Shown here: piece after piece, positions 32,936-44,614 of the stretch
How the letters are laid out: every line of letters begins with the position of its first letter
Position numbering within the stretch: position 1 is the stretch's first letter
DNA from: Irpex lacteus
Taxonomy: Eukaryota; Basidiomycota; Agaricomycetes; Polyporales; Irpicaceae
Direction: 5' to 3'
Assembly (NCBI GenBank): GCA_001986395.2
Contig: MQVO02000001.1
Coordinates: 2,976,001-3,040,000 of the forward strand
DNA: 64,000 nt
The notes under the pieces: generated by a model
What the model saw: only the letters and a program-made list of their open reading frames with translations
Database searches by the model: none
Told to the model about the DNA's origin: nothing
Made by a program: the position numbers and the translations under genes

Positions 32936-34765
32936 CTCTCATACCTCCGCAACATATCCTGAAGCGTGCGACTAGAAAGAATTAAACGAAGGATTCCGAT
33001 TTCCTAAATCGGGTATCTTGTCCCTGGAAACCCCCTCCCTGCACGTGACGATCGGTGACTTTTTTGATCCGTGATCCGCCGCACCCGCTGCTTCCCGCTG
33101 TCCAGGCGCCCTCCGAGTTACAAAATCTTAGTGCTGCGTAAGAAATTGCTGGGAGGTCGTGTTTGAGCGGTGAATAAAGGGTGTAAGTTACATTTCTTAC
33201 TCTCGGTCGGAGCGCCTATGCCGCCAGGTAACTTATAGTAAGTAACAGTAAACAAAGTAAGAAAAGTCAGTAAATATTCGGCGCCCATTTCACGCACTTC
33301 AAGTTAAAGTCACTCGACTTTCACTCGTTGTTGCATCGCTGTTGCTCCGTATCGCCTCGAAATGTACACAGAAAGCAAGCAATCATTGCTATCCAGATAT
33401 GTACAGTCATATTAACCCTATGTAAGACAGGTACTCGGCACCCATTTCTAAGTCCAATCCTTGATACGAAAGGCATCCTCCGTGAATTCCCATCGTGCTT
33501 ACAGCCTGCGCCGTCTTGCCATTCTTGAGTACAGGTTCGTCTGGCGTGCTTGCTGATGTGACCTGTTCTGGTTCCACGTCGGCGAGAACACTATGCAGCT
33601 CAACGGAGCCCAAGGTTCACTCACAGCCTGAGAGTTGGCGCTGCTACCGATATCGAATGTCGTGTGCCTTCTCGCTTCGACTCCTGCAGCTGGTGAGTCA
33701 GTCGGTCAGTCGTCCGGGTTCTTGCCTACCGTCCGGTCGGAGGTCGCCTCCTCATTTCCTACTTCTTCTGGTAGGGAACCCTCGCTACCGTCCAATGGCT
33801 TGCAGTACAGTAGGTTTTTGAGGTTGTCAAACTTCATGGTCGGTTTGGTAATTCGACAATTAGCTTTCTGCACGAATATCACATACTTATGTACATGTTT
33901 TACGGGTACGTTGCTCCTATTAAGGTTGTCAGGCAGGGGTGGCTTGCCTCGCGCTGGTTAGCATACTGACCACTGCCACACATGTACTGGGCGAGAATCG
34001 TTGACACGCGCACCCTTGCTCACCGAGCCGTATTAAGTCAAGTGACCGTGTGGCGCCACACGCTCATTTGCCATAGAATGAGGGCGGGTGGAGTAGATCT
34101 TGATGGTCCGAGCTCCTAACATTCCGGATACGGCGCGTTAGAGGAGCAAGACGAACAATGAACAGACTTACTACTACTATCAAATCCGAAGCAACACTTA
34201 CAATCTGAGCAATAAGTAACCAGGCCTCAAGCCTCAGGCCGCAATCACAGGTCTACAGATAGCAGAGGCACGAAGCTGCTGGCCGGAGCGCCAGGGGCGC
34301 GTAGGCCTGCGGCGGCGTGCCAATAGCGAGTGCTTGTCACGGTCGACTACACTACGGGTGCGTAGCGAATACTACTTACTTGTTAACCCCCGTATTTCTC
34401 TGCGCTATTGTGCCGCTATAGGAAATCGGCGAGGAGGGCGTCAGCCGACTTAAAACAAGTAAAGACAGAGTCCCGGAGGTTGACGGTGAGGGTTGCGACG
34501 AAAATTCGCGTGGCACAGAGACGCCCGTCTGGCCTAATGAGTGTCACGTGTGCGTGAAATATAGTAGCGCCTGTCAGTGCTCTCCCGGTGACGGTATACC
34601 AGCTACCACCAAGACATTCAGATTGATTGCTTTGTGGTTTGCCGTTTGCGGTAAGTAAATATGTCTCTCGGTATAACAAATGCTGACACACATGTGCGTG
34701 GCTCAGGTTCCCAGAAGTTGATACTTTATTATCGACTTGAGCGTGTAGCACGCTGTAATCAAAGG
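32936..34765. other. 1.8-kb gene-poor stretch
   Basis: No gene is supported. The region includes a cluster of GTAA/TTAC-type short words (about 33185-33275) and a 16-bp perfect palindrome at 34047-34062. Short frames around 33495-33961 and a 186-codon minus-strand frame (34416-34976, overlapping the first exon of the next gene) lack recognisable motifs. Confidence 0.4.
34047..34062. repeat. 16-bp perfect palindrome
   Basis: CGTGTGGCGCCACACG is its own reverse complement. It lies in a gene-poor region about 0.7 kb upstream of the prenyltransferase gene. It could be a dimeric transcription-factor site or chance. Confidence 0.4.
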
Positions 34766-36404
34766 ATGGCATCAGTAGGTGTAGATGAACTTCACCTGAA
34801 GCTCGGAAAATTAGGCAGAAAAGGCCATAGCGGGCACTGTGCACGATGTATGCAGGGCCTACCTCCAAGCCAAGCTGAAGCCGATGCTTCCCGGTAAGTA
34901 CGGTGGAACAGATGAGACGAGTTAAGTAGATTAGATCCTGCACGACAGCTGACGATATTTGTGTTAGCATGGCCATAGGCTTCTACACGCTGGGAAGTCT
35001 TGATATTATGGGGACCATCAATACAGCGACGACAGAGGTTGATCGCCAGTCCTGGAAAGAGTGGATCTGGGAACAACAATCGAGTCTGTTCCCTCATCTT
35101 GTTATCTAACTTAGTCGACAATTCTAAAGTTTCAGTTTCAAACGGCAGGTGGAATATATGGGACCGGCTTCAAAGGAAGCACCTACATGACCGGAGAGCA
35201 AGACGTGCAGCCAATACAGCTCTCGGTGTGTACCACGTTTAATGTTCGATCTTCGTTAGACTGTCTGCTCATTACTATCTTTGTGCTCTGTTAATATTGA
35301 TAGGAAGACTATTCAGAGTTTGACACACCGAACCTCATCATGACATACACTGCGCTTCTGACTTTGGCGATCCTTCGGGATGACTTCACGCACCTTGAGC
35401 GTCCCGGACTTGTCAAGTTTCTGAAGGCATGTCAGAGAGAAGATGGAAGGTCAGCGAGTTTAGACTAATATCCATCCCTGATATCCTACTGATGCAGCCT
35501 GTCCACGAAAGCTTCGGAGCCACTCCTTCAAGTAGTGAAGCAGATCTGCGTCCTCTGTACTGCGCTTTTGCCATCAGCAGCATGATAAACGATTGGTCTG
35601 GTGTAGACATTGATAAAGCCATCGCCTACATCCACACATGTGAGGTACGTGCCAAAGCTCGATGGGCTCAACTCTCATATCTCAATACCCAACATCTCAG
35701 AGCTACGAAGGCGGGTACGGTCAAACCCCATACGGCGAAGCCCTCGGTAGGCAATACACCTTTCGATCTCTCTTCCGCACTTGATGATGAGCCATCACCA
35801 CAAGGTGGTACGACGTATTGTGCATTGGCATCTCTTGCCCTTGTATCCCGATCACCATCCATTGTCGAACATGTTTCTGCTCGGCATCGTGAGACCACCA
35901 TCCGGTGGCTGTCGCAGATACAACAACAGGAAGGTGGGTTCTCTGGACGGACGAACAAGATCGCGGACACCTGCTACTGTTTCTGGTGTGGTGCTTCTCT
36001 AGAAGTGAGTTGGATCTCCACGTTCATGATCTAGTGTCCATCTCTTTGACTTAACTTTGCATCGTTCAGCTCCTTGGCGCACGAGAAGTAGTCAATCAGA
36101 CTGCCCTTGCTGCCTTCCTCGACCGATGTCAGTTCCAGTTTGGCGGCATATGCAAGGTGCCAGATACTCAGCCAGGTAAGCCACGTCTCTTCTTTGACGA
36201 ACGATTTTGACTAACAGATGATCAGACCCATATCATACCTACATGGGCCTCGCCGCACTCTCTATTTACAATGTCACTAAGGGAGATCTGTCCGACGCAG
36301 GCGTTGACCCCAGTTGGGACCTTCCTTCGATAAACGTCGGGTGGAACGTCACAGAGGACACGGCTGACTGGATTCGCAAACACCTATCGAAAGGAGGCCA
36401 ATAA
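34766..36404 (+). CDS. CDC43: Protein geranylgeranyltransferase type I, beta subunit
   Basis: 376 residues, nine exons: 34766-34893, 34968-35083, 35149-35225, 35304-35449, 35512-35644, 35701-35746, 35805-36004, 36070-36175 and 36226-36404. The fold's repeated motifs are visible: GFKGSTYM, DGSFGATPSSSEADLRPLYCA, SYEGGYGQTPYGEALGGTTYCA, QQQEGGFSGRTNKIADTCYCFW and QFQFGGICKVP. The zinc ligands are the Asp and Cys of ADTCYC (about 268-270) and the His of DPYHTYMGLA (about 321). With an alpha subunit shared with farnesyltransferase, this enzyme attaches geranylgeranyl to CaaX proteins such as Rho-type GTPases. The choice of GGTase-I over farnesyltransferase beta rests on overall length and the N-terminal HCARCMQGLPPSQAEADASR layout. 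The exon 2/3 junction is the least certain. Confidence 0.88.
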
Positions 36405-36714
36405 GTAGACGGACTACTTAAAGGAACTTCACCGTGTATAAAATGTACTGTACCAGCAAGAACACGCAGACATCATAGATGATACTCTCCTCACCATCCA
36501 GCAGAATTGAGATCACACTTGACGAGGATGTGTTAGTCGGAAAGGAGGGTGTCTAGCACCTTGTCATTCAATTTCGCTCGTCACGCATACACAACAGACC
36601 TGACTATCTACATAAAGCAACAATAATTTAATGCATCGGGAGGGAATCGTCGCCACCCAGGGGTATCAAGAGAGTGTGAGAGGAGAGGGATGTGATGGAC
36701 TCGACTCAACCGGC

Positions 36715-37782
36715 TTACGACAAAGCAGCAGCGAGCTGAGCGGAGAGCGTCGTCGCGGCGGCGGGACAGCCGACACCAGGGCCGTTCAAGTTTTGGAGGG
36801 CAACGAGGGAGGCCTGGATACGCGCGGCCTGCTCAGGCTTGGAGTTTCCAAGGGGGAAGCTAACAGCAACGGTAGGGCTAGATGAAGAGTGAACAGTCAG
36901 TCTTATGTGATCTAGAAAACGTGAAGGAAGGTTATGCGTACTTGTTGACGGCGTGGCCGGCCTGAACATCCTTGGTCAAAGCAGCAAGGAAGGTGTTGCG
37001 GTCTGGTGGGCAGTTGCAGGGAACCTTGACGGGCGCGCCGTTGCCGCCGATGACGGCACCGTCGCAGTTACCAACACCGTCGGGGTTCTTGCCGGCAGCG
37101 GCACCGAGATCAGGAGCAAGTGCGGCGATCTGGGCGGCGGAGGGCGCTCCGGCAGCTGCGCCGGACGCAGCGTTGTTAGCTGGTGGGGCGGGAGCAGGGG
37201 CAGCAGGGGCAGGTGCGGGTGCGGGTGGGGCATCGGGTTGAGCGTCGATAGCCTTGTCCTGGGCCTGGAAGGTGGTGGACACAACAGGGCAACCAACACC
37301 TGGTCCGTTCAAGTTCTGCAGTGTAACCGTAGCAGCGTTGATGCGAGCGTGCTGGGATGCCTTCGAGTTGTCGGTGGGGAAGGAGATGGCCACGCTTGGG
37401 TTGTTCAGGACGTGGCCAGCGTTAACGTTCGCGTTGAGTTTCTAATTGAGAATGAGGTTGATAAGTTCCAATGCAATGTATAGTTGATGATGCGAAGGCT
37501 ACAAACCTGCTTAAACACGTTGAAATCACCAGGGCATGAGCAGGGAACCTTGATGGGGACACCCTGAGCGTTGGGAATACCATCACAATCACTAAGAGAC
37601 AGAATTAGAATGCAGTCTAATCAAAGATACATGGACTATACTCACCCAGTGCCGGTGGGGTTCAAGCCAGTTGCGTGGCCGAACTGAGGGATGAGGTTAT
37701 CGGGGACGTCTCTCCTGACGGGGGCGGACAACGATGCCGTGATGATGGCAGCGGCGAGGGAAACGAAAGTGGCGAACTTCAT
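36715..37782 (-). CDS. Secreted protein with internally duplicated domain, unknown function
   Basis: 294 residues from exons 37782-37646, 37591-37507, 37441-36942 and 36877-36715. The first ~20 residues form a signal peptide (MKFATFVSLAAAIITA) followed by PVRRD, a possible Kex2-type cleavage. The mature protein holds two copies of one domain joined by an Ala/Pro linker (about residues 145-170). Each copy has a CDG...PVKVPC-CP start, a middle NAGHVLNNPSVAISFP or GHAVNNPTVAVSFP, and an end reading LQNLNGPGVGCP. Cys residues are paired within each copy (CDG, PC-C, GCP), suggesting a disulphide-stabilised module. I know similar sequences only as uncharacterised basidiomycete secretome proteins. 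The introns interrupt the two copies at comparable points, which fits duplication of an exon-intron unit. Confidence 0.82.
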
Positions 37783-39133
37783 TGTTGCGAGTAGATTAGA
37801 AAGTAGATCGTGAGGATGAGTGAGAGAAGACTAGAGCGAGCGAGTAGTTGCAAGTAGCGAAATAAAGAATGACAAGTGAGTGTGCTGCGTCAACGCAAAG
37901 CGGAGTACTCAGTACGTCCGACCGAAAGATGCGAGGGAGGATAGAAGAGGGGGGTGGGCTAACTAGAGCTGAGGATCTGTCAATGGCCGTCCATCGTCTT
38001 TATACGCCTCCGCCTCCGAGGCCGGCATTTCGTGGCCTCGTGTTTTACCTTTGCGATCAAAGACTAACCTGAAAAGATGGTGGTAACAACGCGTTTCACG
38101 ACAACTGTCCTGGTCGTCAAGGGCCTCGATTATTTTAGATGAGATGATGTATAAACTCGTAAGAGCTTATCTGCCTCGCGGTAAGCCGAATCTATAGGCG
38201 GGCTAAAGATGATGAAGTACGTACCTTATAGGAAAGAAAGGGTGGCCACAAAGAGACAACGATTCTGCATTCTTCACCTTCAACGCGTCTCGAATGTGGG
38301 TAACTTCCCTATTGTCAACGGCATGCGAACTTCTTCCATATGAGCCCCAGTTCGCGTCCGTGCGACGTGCACCGCAAACACGCTTGGCTCGATCCTAAAT
38401 TGATGGGAGCATCTGGTAGTGATGCGGTACAGTAGAGATGGAGGAAAAGACCAAGGCGGGCAGTGCACCACCACATGCTTTTGACAGATCACTTCCGCAT
38501 CAAACTGACTTACGCAGCGTTCAGTCGCATCGACGAGAGCGTACTTACGATGGCCAGCTGCCTAATAGACATCGGCAGACGCAATTAGCGCATATCTATA
38601 TCATAGCGAGGTTGCTGGACACCTCTCAAACCTTGAGCACGACGACCAATCCGTTCAATTCACGGGCGCAGAACTATGAATAGAGGGACTGTTGCAGCCC
38701 ATGCCGTCACGTCGTGCCGCCATCGCATCGCTAGCAGCATTTCGTGAGCATCTGCACCGAACGAAGGACCCGGGCTTAGCTCGTATACCGACACGTACTC
38801 ATGGTTTTACGTGATTCCGGCATGGCAAACTCGCACCAAGCTCCAAGGACCAAGGGTATCTGTCTTCAAAGCCTGCGACCGACGAGAAGAAAGCGAATGG
38901 GTACACGAGCAGGTGGAGTCAGTGGGAGTGACAACTCGTCGGTGTATCATCTGACGATCGAGCCTACTCAAAGATGATATGACTTTCCCCCGAGCAAATC
39001 AGATGCATTAAAGACCAGACCTAAATGACTCTGTGAAACGTGTCAGAAACCAACGTCAATATATCTCTGAACGACAGACGACAGAGGCTGTCCCGTACGC
39101 ACAAAAATACAATCATACAATCCCAAACCGAGC
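37783..39133. other. Intergenic, no gene found
   Basis: About 1.35 kb. The first part is the promoter of the secreted-protein gene on the minus strand; the rest lies 3' of the lipase gene. Short plus-strand frames (38438-38683, 39040-39258) carry no motif. Confidence 0.45.
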
Positions 39134-40967
39134 CTATAACCCTTCGTCATAGAGTTTCCTACAAAGCGCCACATAGAACCGCTCCAAATCCGCCTTGGTG
39201 GCCAAATCGCTCCTCGTCTGCGTCTTCTTCGCTTCTCCGTCATTCGTACGTTCGTTAGAGCGAGACGATGCAGCTTGGGCGGGTTCGGACTCTGAGCTGG
39301 ACGAGCTGCGCACGGGGACCTGGTCCACTATCCAATCGAAGACGGCAGAGAGCTTCTCAGTGGACGCTTTGACGACCTCGTCCGCGACACCATGGTCCTT
39401 CTCCTTCTCTTTGACACTCTCATCTAGAGCTCGTGCTTTCGCTGCGTCAAACTCCGGATGCTTCTCCTGCCTCTCACTGAGCGTAGCTCCAACGTCCCTC
39501 GCCCTCTTCTCCTCCTTCTTCCAAGCTCTCACGAACCGACCCCAATCTCCCAGCGACCATCCATTGCTGCCTTCTCCACTCCCGCCTCCGCTCCACAAAT
39601 CCAGTTCAATACCGCGCGCACCTCGTAGTTCCCAATGATCGCACTCCTCCAATATCCCTAAAAACTCGCCCCATTTGGCACTCTGAACCGTCACCAACCC
39701 GTCGTTCCCCCACCTCTCGCCACCATCCTCGTAACGCCAGTTCTCCCGCCTGTGCTCCATCTGCCTCTGCTCGTACCCGTCCAGAACCATCTTTGGCAAC
39801 CACAGGGGATGCCAAATGTTCATGCTGCTGAGCCGGCCCGCGACGCTGAAGTAGCGCACACGTGGGTCATCGGGTGTGTTGGGGTTGAACACGTTCGTGA
39901 GGTAGCTCGTGCTGAGGTTGGCGTACGCCGGTGAGTCCAGTAAGGAGAGGAGGAGGGTGGTGAATGATGATGGTAGGGAAGAGAGGGAGAGTGGTATGGA
40001 TGGCTTGGAGGACTCTGTTTTGCCTTCGGGCGGCTTGTTGCCCGACGCGTTGGCAGCGAGTGCTGCTGCTGCTTGTTCTTGGGCAAGCTTACCAATGCCG
40101 ATGTTCTCCTACGATTGAAGTGAGTTGATAGTCGTCACAGACAGAGTATATGCGGACGAACCGAACACCAGTCCATAAATGGGCTTCCGTGGTGTGGAGT
40201 AGCGACGGTGGTCAGAGACACCGGTGTGTACGCTGTCGGCTTGATGTGCGAAATGAGGTATCTGCAGTCCAAACCGCCCATAGAATGCGCAAGGAAGTTG
40301 ATAGAGCGACCAGCGGCCTTCTTGGTCAAGACGTCGTTGAGGCTCTGCGCTCGTGAGGTAATGGAGCCTGTGGACGGGACGCTGGTGACGATGACCTCTG
40401 CCCCCAGCTTCTCGCGCACGATGGAGAGTACGTTCGACCAGTATTGTTTCTGAAGAATAGGGAGTGCAGAGGGTCCTCGAACGTCGAAACCGTAAAGACC
40501 TATGCTTGTTTATTGTAGATTCGGGAGAGTGGAGTAGTTTGCTCACCATGACACAGTACTATCGGGTGTCGAGGAACGCGTACCGGATCGTAGAGTGTTG
40601 GGTTGTACATAAGTTTATGAATGGTATCCGATGGTCGATCTTGACGTGGTCGCATTGGTGGAGGACGGGTAGTCTGCGGACGTTGCTGCCTGCGAGGGGC
40701 GGGTGGGAAGGGCGGTGGCGCACTCGCATCCCCCTCAACGGCCAAACTGAATCTCGTCCCCGCCATCTCTCTAGTCGCCCAAGCCAACCATCCCCAGTTC
40801 TTCAGCACTCTCCAGGCACAGCTATGATCGTCGACTTTCGGTGGCTTGTCCGGTTTATTGGTCGGAGTCTGCAGGAAGTACTGGTGGGATATCGAGAGGG
40901 TGCCGACGACGTTTACGAGACGGCGAAATAGAACGAAGACGGGTGCAGGAAACCATATCGTCTGCAT
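39134..40967 (-). CDS. Triacylglycerol lipase, TGL2-like alpha/beta hydrolase
   Basis: 577 residues, exons 40967-40547, 40499-40162 and 40108-39134. After an N-terminal stretch with a Pro-rich insert comes the oxyanion-type motif HPIVLCHGLYGFDVRGP, then YWSNVL, GAEVIVTSVPSTGSITSRA, and the nucleophile elbow INFLAHSMGGLD with Ser at about residue 213. TVATPHHGSPFMDW follows. The order matches fungal TGL2-type lipases, which in yeast are mitochondrial. In the C-terminal half GNDGLVTVQSAKWGEF precedes CDHWELRG, whose Asp and His are good candidates for the rest of the triad. A Glu/Lys-rich C-terminal segment of ~120 residues is low complexity. The N-terminus (FVLFRRLVNVVG) could be a mitochondrial presequence, but this is not certain. 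Confidence 0.8.
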
Positions 40968-41150
40968 GACATGTCCAGGTGGTGGTGGTACATGAAAGAG
41001 TCGAAAGCTGCTTTCCCCTTCGCCGTCCCCTCAACTTTCCGCCAGAGCCCATTTCGCACTGTCCAGATCATCATACCACGTGAATTGATCGCTTATGTAA
41101 GCGCTTGCGCTGCGTTGGGGATTGTGGCCACCTGCGCAGTTCTGCGCGGG

Positions 41151-41909
41151 ATGACTCGTTACGCCCATCATGTACCGCGAGGACGTCGTGTTTCGAGTTG
41201 GAGAATGCTCTCCTGCTCGAGAAGGTTTGCGCCCAAAGATACTTGCTTCATTCTATGATGTGCTGCATGCCGTGTGGCCTGTGCAGTCAGCTGTTGTTCC
41301 GCTCTGACCCTTCCCCACGTTCCTTCCCCAAGACTGTCATCGTTCTTCCACGAACAGCATCTGCATCCAGGTATGCCAGGTTAGATGAGGACGGGTCTTC
41401 GCTCGACGGCTCTGTGAGTTTTCCATGTGTATTATTATCCTCGGAACTCATTCGCATGCGCCCTCAGGAAGAAAGTACATAGTCGTCCTTGTCTTTTACA
41501 GTGCACAGCTGCAGACGATGACGTCGATGCCTGTCCTCTCTCTGCTGTCGTACAGATGATGAGGGACTTTGTTGCGGACATTCGTCACGCCATACCAGTA
41601 GCTAACGTGCAGGCAAGCCTAAACTCGCAAACTGGCTACCCGGGGACTCCAGGGGGAAAGCAATGTTTCCACCGTCCCATCGAGATTTTCGACGTTTTGA
41701 GCACGCCCGAAAGACTGGTCCGCAGGTGTACTGTACTGTACTGCTTGTGATTGCACTTGGAAAGACTTCGCCTACTCAGAAACTTTGCGCCCAATATGTT
41801 CGCCTTGATCGTTGATAGGTCTTCGCGCAGTGTCTTGATGATGTGTCTGTGTTATCACCCTAGATGTTCCTTCCCGACCCTTGCAGATTCTTCTGGGGCA
41901 GCTACTTGA
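41151..41909 (+). CDS. Hypothetical protein, four-exon model
   Basis: Exons 41151-41224, 41287-41413, 41502-41725 and 41819-41909 join in phase through three introns (gtttgc, gtgagt and gtgtac donors) to give about 171 residues. The middle reads SFPKTVIVLPRTASASRYAR and later LSAVVQMMRDFVADIRHAIP, which looks protein-like rather than random. There is no signal peptide or clear domain. The first and last exons are the least secure. I do not recognise it. It may be part of a larger gene extending toward 43 kb. Confidence 0.4.
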
Positions 41910-43171
41910 CTCAGATGGAATCGTATACGTCTTTCCGTAGCAGGTGAGTACCAACTACCGTACGCTGTGCTAGGAACTCACTCTCACGTCTGTCAGGAAG
42001 AAGTCATGCCCAGTTACTGTTGGCAGAGGAATGGTCTAGCCTGGTTGGCTTCAGGCTGCCTCACGAATTCCGCTCTGCGCTGAGCTACCTTCGTCCGCAG
42101 AGCAGCTGAATGTAGCCAACATAAGTAAACTATCCAATCTCGTCGACCAAGCGGCAGAGGTTGAAAGACAGAGCTGCGTCAGCTCTTGTTTGCTTCGCAT
42201 CGCCTCGAGAACCTAATCACCTTTCAGACGCGTCAGACCGACGGTCGTCCAAGATCCACCACTTTCCCTTCTGCGTTGGTGCCCACGGAACGGAACGCAC
42301 GATCAGATAGGTACACTCCACGAGTCCATAAACGTCTGGCCATCCTATGAGATAGCTTGCGTAAACAACGTGGACAACGTACCTATCGCAAACCTGTGCC
42401 GCCACTCCTCCACAGTTCCTACTACCCATAGCGTCTACTATCTCATTCCCTCTTCCAGTGATATACGCTGCACCGCCGTCGACCATCGCCCGCAGGTGAG
42501 TCGTAAGTGCCGGTGTTAATTATAGTTTGCTCAGTCTAGACTTTGAGTATGCTGACCATCTTCCCTGATTCTATAGACGCTTCTGAGGCTAATTACATCG
42601 TCGGAGCTTCATCCGGCATTCCCACATTCCTGGTTCCCAGCCCATGAATACCCCAGATCTTGAACCACCCTGCACGAAGTCCAGATATCGCTTTCCGCTA
42701 TGCTCGTTATCGTGGGTACTCCTCTTGAAGTTGGCGATCGGGCTTTTGGAGATGAGTTCGTACCGACTTCGTACACAGCGAAGCACCGTTTGATTCACTT
42801 TAAACCTTATAGGACGTATGTGGTTACTCAAGACTAACCAGGACCACGACTTGGATCTCGCATAGCAGAAGGCATCCGCTGCAGACGTGTGTGGCGACTG
42901 CTATGCACACACAACAAGTCTTGCCGTTGAGTGTTCGTCTACTTCTACGTCACTCCCATGTTTCGACACAGCAGATAGCAGAAACACGCTCCCGACGCAT
43001 GGTAGACCGGACTCTATTGAACAAGAGGAACTGCAGTGTCCCCGTACGCGCTTAGTGCTCTTCAAGTCGGTGAGTGACGTTTTGACGCCGGCGGCGGTGC
43101 ACACGTGTAAGTGCGGTCGCACTCGAATCGCACTGCTTGACCGACCTTGTTCTTCGTATCCGTATTCCGAG
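41910..43171. other. Unresolved 1.3-kb stretch
   Basis: No gene model closes here. An 89-codon minus-strand frame (42217-42486) and an 80-codon minus frame (42589-42831) show no known motif and no consistent splice partners. A frame open from 42887 runs into the next gene in another phase. Confidence 0.35.
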
Positions 43172-43179
43172 TATAAATA
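43172..43179 (+). promoter_or_regulatory. TATA box
   Basis: TATAAATA lies 43 bp before the ATG at 43222 and supports that start over the in-frame-open but unrelated frame that begins at 42887. Confidence 0.6.
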
Positions 43180-43221
43180 CGACTTCGCATTGAGTCAGCT
43201 CAACCCATCCCCGCCCTCAAC

Positions 43222-43986
43222 ATGTCCGTCGATCTATACTTCCCTATCTCTTCGCAAGACGACAACGCATGGGGACAATCATTGTCAGTTCTCCATCTAT
43301 CTATCGAAGGGGTTACAAATGCTAATCTTCCTCATTGTCAATACAGCCCCGAGCCATCCTATGGCTCACAAAATACGGGGGACGGCTCTGACTCTGCCAA
43401 TTCTAATGGCGATGTATTTGCCACCATATCCATCCCAATACCTGGCGCAGGATGGCGAATGCAGGGAGCATCCCCCGCCACAGACGCGTTTGCACCGCCC
43501 CCGCTCGCGCCGCCATACCTGGCACCTAACATCACCGTCTCACCCATGATGCCTTCAGCGTCGTCGGCGCCTTCATACACCTCACATGTGTCGTCACTCA
43601 GTCCATCGACACAAGAGTGTCCCTTCTGGCCATCTCCACCTTCCTCTACCACCTCGCATTCATACTGCCCCTCCGGACTTCCATCGGACTCTGGATGTCC
43701 CTACCCACCCGCTGCACCCTCGTCCTTTGGCCATGGCAACAACGTCTATAATCCATATCTCCCTCCTTCCACGGAGTCACACTCGTCCCAATTTCTACCT
43801 GGTACATCATCCCCGGTGGCACCTTCCGCAATGCCTGTCTCACCGAACCCACCCAAGAAAAAAGCTAGAGGGGCGAACTGTAAGCCTGTAGGACCCGCAC
43901 CGCTACCACACGGAGCCTCTTCTTATGGTCACCCCGGCGTTCGTTATTCGCAAGATGTGCAGAAATCGTGCTGCATTATTAGCTAG
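43222..43986 (+). CDS. Ser/Pro-rich protein ending in a CaaX prenylation box
   Basis: 254 codons if unspliced. A 63-nt intron at 43284-43346 (gtcagt donor, ctaat branch-like word, atacag acceptor) would keep the frame and leave 233 residues, so splicing cannot be decided from phase. The protein is Pro/Ser-rich with Tyr/Gly patches and appears disordered. The C-terminus is basic then cysteine-rich and ends CCIIS, a CaaX box with a preceding Cys that could be palmitoylated; X = Ser usually favours farnesylation. Upstream of it lies a Lys cluster (PPKKKARG). This fits a peripheral plasma-membrane protein. It is far longer than basidiomycete pheromone precursors, which also end in CaaX. I recognise no family. 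Confidence 0.65.
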   Translation: MSVDLYFPISSQDDNAWGQSLSVLHLSIEGVTNANLPHCQYSPEPSYGSQNTGDGSDSANSNGDVFATISIPIPGAGWRMQGASPATDAFAPPPLAPPYLAPNITVSPMMPSASSAPSYTSHVSSLSPSTQECPFWPSPPSSTTSHSYCPSGLPSDSGCPYPPAAPSSFGHGNNVYNPYLPPSTESHSSQFLPGTSSPVAPSAMPVSPNPPKKKARGANCKPVGPAPLPHGASSYGHPGVRYSQDVQKSCCIIS

Positions 43987-44614
43987 CTTGCGGATCTTCC
44001 ATACGTTATCTTGATCTGGCTTGTCTGGGACTACCTCTTCGCTTTTCGATGCCATTCAGGCTCATGGTCTTTGGGCCATAAAAACTCTCGATGGCATACT
44101 CATTCACATCGCGAGTAATACCTTTCGTTATTATAGTATATGCTCGTCAACGTACTACACTGTGGTGTGCATGTAGCTTCTTCTGTAGCCTTTGTTTTGA
44201 GCACGGACTCTTGGTATCGTATGCACTGTTGTTTTTTGTGTTCGTTTAGCGGTTTGTAGTGTACATCCATTCTTGATACCCTTTCGCAATTCTGTATCCC
44301 TCAGGCTGTTCTATCATTTTGGTTATACATACGACAAGCCATCTGCTCTATTCAGACAGTTGTGTGAGTGTAAGACACAATACGCCTGCAGGATGTTTCG
44401 GAGTACACTTGGATGGCACGTGGTATACGGTGGGAAACCTAGCTAGTAAGACGGGTCGACGCCTCTTGCTTCCTGCTGCCACTCAGTGAATACGACTGAC
44501 TTAGTCGCCGAGCAATCCACCTCTCTCGCCTTGTGTCTCAAGCCCTACTGCAAGGTAAACTACCATCGTTTATCGCTATGCGAAGAGATTAATGAGTGTT
44601 TGCATGTAGTAGCA
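43987..44614. other. Intergenic, no gene found
   Basis: This holds the 3' flank of the CaaX gene and the 5' flank of the first family-C F-box gene. An upstream in-frame ATG at 44486 extends the F-box frame by 43 codons, but that leader has no counterpart in the two tandem paralogues. Confidence 0.4.

Noticed and set aside
34416..34976. 186-codon minus-strand frame
   Set aside because: No motif, no splice context, and it overlaps exon 1 of the prenyltransferase beta subunit.
36953..37483. 176-codon plus-strand Gly/Val-rich frame
   Set aside because: Antisense of the secreted protein gene's Ala/Pro linker and modules.
42217..42486. 89-codon minus-strand frame
   Set aside because: No start context, no splice partners and no recognised domain.
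43222..43986. Mating pheromone precursor
   Set aside because: It ends in a CaaX box, but at over 230 residues it is several times too long, and no pheromone receptor or homeodomain gene is nearby.
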